From an uncultured Oscillospiraceae bacterium (lineage in GTDB: Bacteria > Bacillota > Clostridia > Oscillospirales > Oscillospiraceae), in the NCBI GenBank assembly GCA_910588635.1, contig CAJUPW010000023.1, positions 1 through 45,352 of the forward strand: 45,352 bases of DNA, given 5' to 3'. A program made the position numbers and the translations under genes. The number at the start of each line of letters is the position of its first letter. Position 1 is the first letter of the stretch. A model generated the notes under the pieces. It searched no databases. It was not told where the DNA came from and worked only from the letters and a program-made list of their open reading frames with translations. Of the stretch, positions 40,516 through 45,352 are shown one piece after another.

Positions 40516-42045
40516 ATGACTACCGCGCAGGCCTGTATTATGGGCACTATTATCGCATACCTCTGTTTTGTCATCCTCACCGGCGTGATGATCGGCCGCC
40601 GGTCCAAGAAGAGCGCCGAGGGCTTCTACCTGGGGGGCCGGGGGATGGGCCCCCTGGTCACCGCCATGAGCGCCGAGGCCAGCGACATGAGCAGCTACCT
40701 GCTCATGGGCATTCCCGGCCTGGCCTACCTGTCCGGCGTGGCCGACGCCAGCTGGACCGCCATCGGCCTGGCCGCGGGCACCTATCTCAACTTCCTGCTG
40801 GTGGCCCGGCGGCTGCGCCGCTACAGCGTCAAGCTGGACGCCATCACCATCCCCAGCTTCATCTCCAAACGGTACGGCGAGAAGAAGCCGGTCATCATGT
40901 GCATCTCCGCCCTGATTATCCTCATCTTCTTCGTGCCCTATGTGGCCTCCGGCCTGGCCGCCATCGGCAAGCTGTTCAACAGCCTGTTCAGCTGGAGCTA
41001 CATGACGGCGGTGGTCATCGGCGCTATCGTCATCATCAGCTACACCTCCATCGGCGGCTTCGCCGCCGTGGCCACCATGGACCTGATCCAGTCCATCATC
41101 ATGACCATCGCCCTGACCATCATTGTGGTGTTCGGCATTGTCCAGGCCGGGGGCATGGACGCGGTTCTGGACCACGCCCGGACCCTGCCCGGCTTCCTCA
41201 GCTTTACGGAGACCTACAACGTGTCCGCCGGCTCCGCTGAGCCTTACGGCTTCATCCGCGTCATTTCCATGATGGCCTGGGGCCTGGGCTACTTCGGTAT
41301 GCCCCACATTCTGGTGCGCTTTATGGCCATCCGGGACGAGAACGAGCTGAAGCTCTCCCGCCGCATCGCCGCCACCTGGGTGGTGCTCTCCATGGGCGTG
41401 GCGGTGTTCATCGGCATCGTGGGCCACGCCGTCTCCGCCGCTGGCCGCATTCCCTTCCTGGAGGGCAGCGCCACCGAGACGGTGATCGTCCGGCTGTCTG
41501 ACCTGCTGTCCAGCTATGGCATCCTGCCCGCCATTGTGGCCGGCTGCATCCTGGCCGGCATCCTGGCCGCTACCATGTCCACCGCGGACAGCCAGCTGCT
41601 GGCCGCCTCCTCCGCTTTCTCGGAGAACCTGGTGCAGGACGTGTTCGGCATCAAGCTGACCCAGAAGCAGACCATGCTGTATGCCCGGCTCACCGTGATT
41701 GTCATCGCCGTGATCGCCATGTTCCTGGCCTCTGATCCGGACAGCAACGTGTTCCAGATTGTCTCCTTCGCCTGGGCGGGCTTCGGCGCCACATTCGGTC
41801 CCGCCATGCTGTGCGCCCTGTTCTGGAAGCGGAGCAACCGCCAGGGCATTATGGCCGGCCTGGTGGCCGGGGGCGTGATGATCTTCGTATGGAAGTTCCT
41901 GGTGAAGCCGCTGGGCGGCGTGTGGAACATCTACGAGCTGCTCCCCGCTTTCCTGGTGGCCCTGGCCGCCATCGTGATCGTCTCGCTGGCAACCCCCGCT
42001 CCGGAGGCGGAGGTGGTAAAGACCTTTGAGGAGTACGACAAATAA
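40516..42045 (+). CDS. putP: Sodium/proline symporter
   Basis: 509 aa carrier of the sodium:solute symporter family with 13 membrane segments. The start at 40516 follows GGGAGGA; longer frames to 40423 have no ribosome site. PutP signatures: GRRSKKSAEGFYLGGRGMGP, AEASDMSSYLLMGIPGLAY with the sodium-site Asp and Ser residues, SYTSIGGFAAVATMDLIQ, YFGMPHILVRFMAI and ILAGILAATMSTADSQLLAA. Takes up proline with sodium for nutrition or osmotic balance. Single gene with promoter and terminator. Confidence 0.94.
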   Translation: MTTAQACIMGTIIAYLCFVILTGVMIGRRSKKSAEGFYLGGRGMGPLVTAMSAEASDMSSYLLMGIPGLAYLSGVADASWTAIGLAAGTYLNFLLVARRLRRYSVKLDAITIPSFISKRYGEKKPVIMCISALIILIFFVPYVASGLAAIGKLFNSLFSWSYMTAVVIGAIVIISYTSIGGFAAVATMDLIQSIIMTIALTIIVVFGIVQAGGMDAVLDHARTLPGFLSFTETYNVSAGSAEPYGFIRVISMMAWGLGYFGMPHILVRFMAIRDENELKLSRRIAATWVVLSMGVAVFIGIVGHAVSAAGRIPFLEGSATETVIVRLSDLLSSYGILPAIVAGCILAGILAATMSTADSQLLAASSAFSENLVQDVFGIKLTQKQTMLYARLTVIVIAVIAMFLASDPDSNVFQIVSFAWAGFGATFGPAMLCALFWKRSNRQGIMAGLVAGGVMIFVWKFLVKPLGGVWNIYELLPAFLVALAAIVIVSLATPAPEAEVVKTFEEYDK

Positions 42046-42052
42046 AAGCCGA

Positions 42053-42081
42053 AGCTCAGGCCCCCTACGGGGGCCTGAGCT
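42053..42081. terminator. Hairpin between convergent putP and the DNA glycosylase gene
   Basis: AGCTCAGGCCCCC, loop TAC, GGGGGCCTGAGCT: 13-bp perfect stem. Poor T-runs on both sides (TCTATTC; TCGGCTTTTATT), so probably a bidirectional terminator of moderate strength. Confidence 0.75.
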
Positions 42082-42690
42082 CTATTCATACCAGAACCGC
42101 CAGGGGAAGTCCGCCGCCTCCTGGGCGTAGTCGATGCCGATCCGCCTGCCTGTGCGGACCCGGACCGGGTCCGGGGGCGACCCGGGCAGGACGTACAGCC
42201 CGAAGCCGGGGTCGGTCAGGTCCAGGCCGTTCTGGGCCCGGGTGAGGTCCAGCCCCCGGCACAGCCTGCCCGGTCCGTTGAGGAAATTTTTCCGCTGGTA
42301 GGGGGTCAGCTCCTCCGGACCCCGCCCGAAGCGGATGCGGGCGAGCCGGTCTCCGTTCTCCACGGGGATTGCCCCCCGGATGAGGACGGCGGCCGGCTCG
42401 CCCTCTGGCTCGGTGACAAAGTTGAGGCAGTGGTACATGCCGTAGATCAGGTAGACGTAGGCTGTCCCCGGCGGAGAGAAGAGAGTTTCGGTCCGGGGGG
42501 TGCGCTTGTAGCCGTAGGCGTGGCAGGCCTTGTCCAGCCGGCCGATGTAGGCTTCGGTCTCGGTGATGCGGCACCGCAGCCGGGCGCCGTCGGGCAGCAC
42601 CCGGACGATATCCCGGCCCAGCAGGTCCCGGGCGGCGGCGAGGGTATCCCGGTCATAAAAATCTCTTGTCAAAACATCCACAGCGCCCAC
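42082..42690 (-). CDS. 3-methyladenine DNA glycosylase (AAG/MPG type)
   Basis: 202 aa. Removes alkylated and deaminated purines from DNA. Family motifs: LTRDFYDRDTLAAARDLLG, RITETEAYIG with the catalytic Glu, DKACHAYGYKRTPRTETLFS, GTAYVYLIYGMYHCLNFVT and NGPGRLCRGLDL. The start is a GTG at 42690, with AAAGGG eight bases upstream and two bases after the pcrA stop; a GTG three codons later is possible. Coupling to pcrA makes a DNA-repair operon. Confidence 0.93.
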   Translation of the reverse strand: MGAVDVLTRDFYDRDTLAAARDLLGRDIVRVLPDGARLRCRITETEAYIGRLDKACHAYGYKRTPRTETLFSPPGTAYVYLIYGMYHCLNFVTEPEGEPAAVLIRGAIPVENGDRLARIRFGRGPEELTPYQRKNFLNGPGRLCRGLDLTRAQNGLDLTDPGFGLYVLPGSPPDPVRVRTGRRIGIDYAQEAADFPWRFWYE

Positions 42691-42692
42691 CT

Positions 42693-45242
42693 TCAGGACC
42701 CTTTCGTCATATGGGCGGCGGCGGCCTTGAGCATCAGCCGCTTGGTGCCCACGCCGTCAAAGGCGATCTCTATCAGGGCGTCGCCCCCCATAGGCTGGAC
42801 GGACAGCACCATCCCCCGGCCAAAGGCCTTGTGGTCCACCATATCCCCCTTGGCAAGCCGGAGGGCGGGATTCGCCCCCCCTCCGGGGGAACTGGCCGGC
42901 CTCTGGCCCAGCGGAGAAAACCGTTTTCCGTTCGGCCCCGCTCCGGCGCCCGGGGCGGCGTCTCTTCCAAAGGAGGCGTCGGAGCTCCGGCCTCCGCCGA
43001 AGCCCTGACGGCCCGCCCCGTAGGCCGGCCGCTGGCCGCCGTATCCGCCGTAGCCCGACGTCCGGCTGGGCATTCCGCTCCAGCCGCTGTCCCCCGGGTC
43101 GGACAGGAAGGTCCTGCCCGAGCGCTCCAGGTGCTCCGGGGGTATCTCCTCCACAAACCGGGAGGGCCGGTTGGCGCTGGTGCGGCCGAAGAGCATCCGC
43201 TGGTTGGCGCAGGTGAGGAAAAGCTGCTCCTTGGCTCTGGTCATGGCCACATAGCAAAGCCGGCGTTCCTCCTCCATCTCCTCCGCCTCGCCGATGGCCC
43301 GGATGCCGGGGAAGATGCCCTCCTCCGCCCCCACCACGAAGACCACCGGGAACTCCAGCCCCTTGGCGGCGTGCATGGTCATCATCACCACGCAATCCTG
43401 GCTGGGGTCGTGGCTGTCGATATCGGTGTACAGGGCGATCTCGTCCAGAAAGTTGTGCAAGGCGTTGGCCAGGCTCTCCTCGGGGTCGGCCCGGTTTTCC
43501 AGATAGCTGTTGATGGAGGTGAGCAGCTCCCGCACGTTCTCCAGCCGGGTGCGGTCCTCCACGGTGTTTTTGCTCTCCAGCATCACGGCGTAGCCGGTGC
43601 GGGCAAGCAGCTCCTCGTAGAACTCCGGGAGGGTGAGGGTATTCTCTGCCAGAAGCTGGTACAGCTCCTGAATCAGCCCGGTGAACTCCGAGAGCTTTTT
43701 CGACGCCTTCTGCAGCTCCGGATAGAGGGCGGCGTTGTCGATGACGGCGTAAAAGGAGCTCTCGTCCCGGCGGGCCAGCTCCTGGGCGGTGTCCACCGTT
43801 TTGGCCCCGATGCCCCGGGGGGGATTGTTGATAATCCGGGTGAGGCGCAGGTCGTCCTCCGGGTTGTCCAGCACGGCCAGATAGGCCAGCACGTCCTTTA
43901 CCTCCGCCCGGTCGAAGAACCGGGTGCCCCCGATGATCCGGTAGGGAACGCCGTTTCGCTTGAAGGCCTGCTCCAGCTGGTTGGACTGGGCGTTCATCCG
44001 GTAGAGGACGGCATGGTCCTTCCACTTCCGGCCCTGGCCGAAGTGCTCCAAAATCTTGTTGGCCACATACTGGGCCTCGTCGTTCTCGTTCATGGCGGTG
44101 TACAGCCGGAGCATGTCTCCGGCCCCGGCGCGGGTCCACAGCTCCTTGCCCTTGCGGCCCTGGTTGTTGCGGATGACGGCGTTGGCCGCGTCCAGGATGT
44201 GGCCGGTGGAGCGGTAGTTCTCCTCCAGACGGATGGTGCGGCAGCCCTTATACTGCTTCTCGAAGGAGAGGATGTTCTCGATAGTGGCCCCCCGGAAGCG
44301 GTAGATGGACTGGTCGTCGTCGCCCACCACACAGAAGTTTTCACAGCCCCCGGCCAGGGTAGAGGCCAGCAGGTACTGCAGGTTGTTGGTGTCCTGGTAT
44401 TCGTCGATCAATACATAGCGGAATTTCCGCTGATAATACTCCCGTACGTCATCAAAGCCCTTCAGCAGCCGGACGGTGTGAAGGATGATGTCGTCAAAGT
44501 CCAGGGCGTTGGCCTCCCACAGCCGGCGCTGGTACTCCATGTACACGTTGGCGATTTTGGTCAGCCTGAAATCCTCCGCCGCCTTGCACTCGGCCAGATA
44601 GTCCGGGGCCAGCTTCATGGCGTCCTTGGCCCGGGAGATGTATCCCAGGATGGACCGGGGCGGGAACTGCTTGTCGTCCATGTTCAGCTCTTTGAGAATA
44701 TCCTTCACCACCCGGAGGGAGTCGTTGGTATCGTAGATGGTGAAGGAGGAGGAGAAGCCCAGCTTGTCGATATCCCGGCGGAGGATGCGCACGCAGGCGG
44801 AGTGGAAGGTGGAGGCCCAGACATCGTTGGCGGAGGGGCCCAGCATGGCGGCCAGGCGGTCCTTCAGCTCTCCGGCGGCCTTGTTGGTGAAGGTGATGGC
44901 CAGGATGGTCCAGGGGGCGGCGGGCTCCAGGCGGCACAGCCGCTCCTGACGGGCCTTGTCTCCTTCTCCGGTCTCCGCGTAGCGCTCCAGAAAGGCCAGG
45001 TCGTCCTCAGTGATAGACTCGGGCGCCTCCGCGCTGTCGGAGCCCCGGCCGTATTTCATCAGGTTGGCGATGCGGTGGATGAGGACGGTGGTCTTGCCGC
45101 TCCCCGCCCCCGCCAGCAGCAGCAGCGGCCCCTCGGTGGCCAGGGCGGCCTTCTGCTGCTCCGGGTTGAGCCGGGCGAAATCTCGGGCGATGGCCCCCCG
45201 GCGGGCCTTGCAGAATCGTATCTCCTGTTGGCAGTCCAGCAT
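42693..45242 (-). CDS. pcrA: ATP-dependent DNA helicase PcrA/UvrD
   Basis: 849 aa superfamily 1A helicase that unwinds DNA 3' to 5' in repair and plasmid replication. Motifs in order: Q-motif LNPEQQKAA, Walker A AGAGSGKTT (44-52), ITFTNKAAGELKDRL, VLIDEYQDTN, GDDDQSIYRFRGA, RLEENYRS, MTMHAAKGLEFPVVFV and YVAMTRAKEQL. Between Walker A and motif Ia there is an insert of about 45 residues, absent from the Bacillus enzyme. A Gly-rich disordered linker (about 720-800) leads to the C-terminal RNA-polymerase-binding domain (LAKGDMVDHKAFGRGMVLSV). The start at 45242 follows AAGGA; the N-terminus is about 20 residues longer than usual, so a later start is possible. Confidence 0.94.
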   Translation of the reverse strand: MLDCQQEIRFCKARRGAIARDFARLNPEQQKAALATEGPLLLLAGAGSGKTTVLIHRIANLMKYGRGSDSAEAPESITEDDLAFLERYAETGEGDKARQERLCRLEPAAPWTILAITFTNKAAGELKDRLAAMLGPSANDVWASTFHSACVRILRRDIDKLGFSSSFTIYDTNDSLRVVKDILKELNMDDKQFPPRSILGYISRAKDAMKLAPDYLAECKAAEDFRLTKIANVYMEYQRRLWEANALDFDDIILHTVRLLKGFDDVREYYQRKFRYVLIDEYQDTNNLQYLLASTLAGGCENFCVVGDDDQSIYRFRGATIENILSFEKQYKGCRTIRLEENYRSTGHILDAANAVIRNNQGRKGKELWTRAGAGDMLRLYTAMNENDEAQYVANKILEHFGQGRKWKDHAVLYRMNAQSNQLEQAFKRNGVPYRIIGGTRFFDRAEVKDVLAYLAVLDNPEDDLRLTRIINNPPRGIGAKTVDTAQELARRDESSFYAVIDNAALYPELQKASKKLSEFTGLIQELYQLLAENTLTLPEFYEELLARTGYAVMLESKNTVEDRTRLENVRELLTSINSYLENRADPEESLANALHNFLDEIALYTDIDSHDPSQDCVVMMTMHAAKGLEFPVVFVVGAEEGIFPGIRAIGEAEEMEEERRLCYVAMTRAKEQLFLTCANQRMLFGRTSANRPSRFVEEIPPEHLERSGRTFLSDPGDSGWSGMPSRTSGYGGYGGQRPAYGAGRQGFGGGRSSDASFGRDAAPGAGAGPNGKRFSPLGQRPASSPGGGANPALRLAKGDMVDHKAFGRGMVLSVQPMGGDALIEIAFDGVGTKRLMLKAAAAHMTKGS

Positions 45243-45352
45243 ATATATAACATCCTTCGTGTAGGGCTTGTTTTAAAAATGTCAGCATGCCCAAACGGCG
45301 GCTCTTTTTCCGCCATACTTTGCCAATTTTCCTTGAAATACATCCAGTATTC
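45243..45352 (-). other. Upstream region of pcrA
   Basis: No clear promoter pair is seen. A minus-strand frame (45059-45343) overlaps the front of pcrA and reads MYFKENWQSMAEKEPPFGH; it is not convincing as a gene because it continues in a shadow frame of pcrA. Confidence 0.3.

Noticed and set aside
45059..45343. Small minus-strand gene before pcrA
   Set aside because: Most of it is a shadow frame of the pcrA N-terminus; only the first 30 codons are outside.
1..45352. tRNA, rRNA, tmRNA, insertion sequences, prophage genes
   Set aside because: I looked for cloverleaf-like stretches, transposase motifs and phage structural genes and saw none that I could support.

Overview
The window looks like chromosomal DNA from a high-GC member of the Bacillota, class Clostridia, most likely an Oscillospiraceae gut species of the Flavonifractor / Lawsonibacter / Pseudoflavonifractor kind (inference). 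The signs are Gram-positive ribosome binding sites and sigma-A promoters, a lipoprotein PstS, a PadR operon with HAAS-type helical domains, an SLH-domain lysozyme, DUF1846, UPF0210 and YmdB proteins, and GC-rich genes broken by AT-richer islands. I see no rRNA, tRNA, CRISPR array or transposase.

Positions 1-10.5 kb are a worn, mixed region. The start of a pst operon (pstS, pstC) is followed by a GH1 beta-glucosidase with an internal deletion, an SGNH hydrolase that keeps only its last third, three tandem hairpin repeats, an intact kdpE, a heavily broken kdpD joined to an unrelated gene fragment, and the glutamate symporter gene gltS behind a promoter and an early terminator. A two-gene cassette follows: a 125-aa protein beginning with an NSSSSSF motif and a radical SAM/SPASM protein whose cysteines are spaced CX7CX6C. 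Upstream of it lie a promoter and an attenuator-like terminator, then the tail of a deleted polysaccharide deacetylase.

Positions 10.5-21.3 kb concern the cell envelope. A padR operon carries a duplicated pair of membrane proteins and has a promoter buried in a 35-bp palindrome. A divergent operon encodes an ATP-grasp ligase, a PHP phosphoesterase and a polysaccharide deacetylase. It converges on a glycosyltransferase and UDP-galactopyranose mutase pair, followed by an aminotransferase.

Positions 21.3-33.5 kb hold a mannitol locus (deoR-type regulator with mtlA, divergent mtlD), signal peptidase I, an SbcCD/YhaNO-like ATPase and nuclease pair, a YmdB-like phosphodiesterase, DUF1846 and a lone PTS IIC protein. 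Positions 33.5-37.4 kb hold a YfbR-like nucleotidase, the ACT/UPF0210 pair and an SLH-GH25 lysozyme.

Positions 37.4-39.7 kb contain the finding I rate highest: a type III toxin-antitoxin locus of the CptIN/TenpIN kind. It has a consensus promoter, two 53-bp-spaced RNA repeats that can fold as pseudoknots with a covarying stem, an intrinsic terminator, then a toxin gene with an apparent one-base frameshift. Two membrane-anchored XRE regulators flank it. The window ends with a TetR regulator, putP, an alkyl-adenine DNA glycosylase and the helicase gene pcrA.
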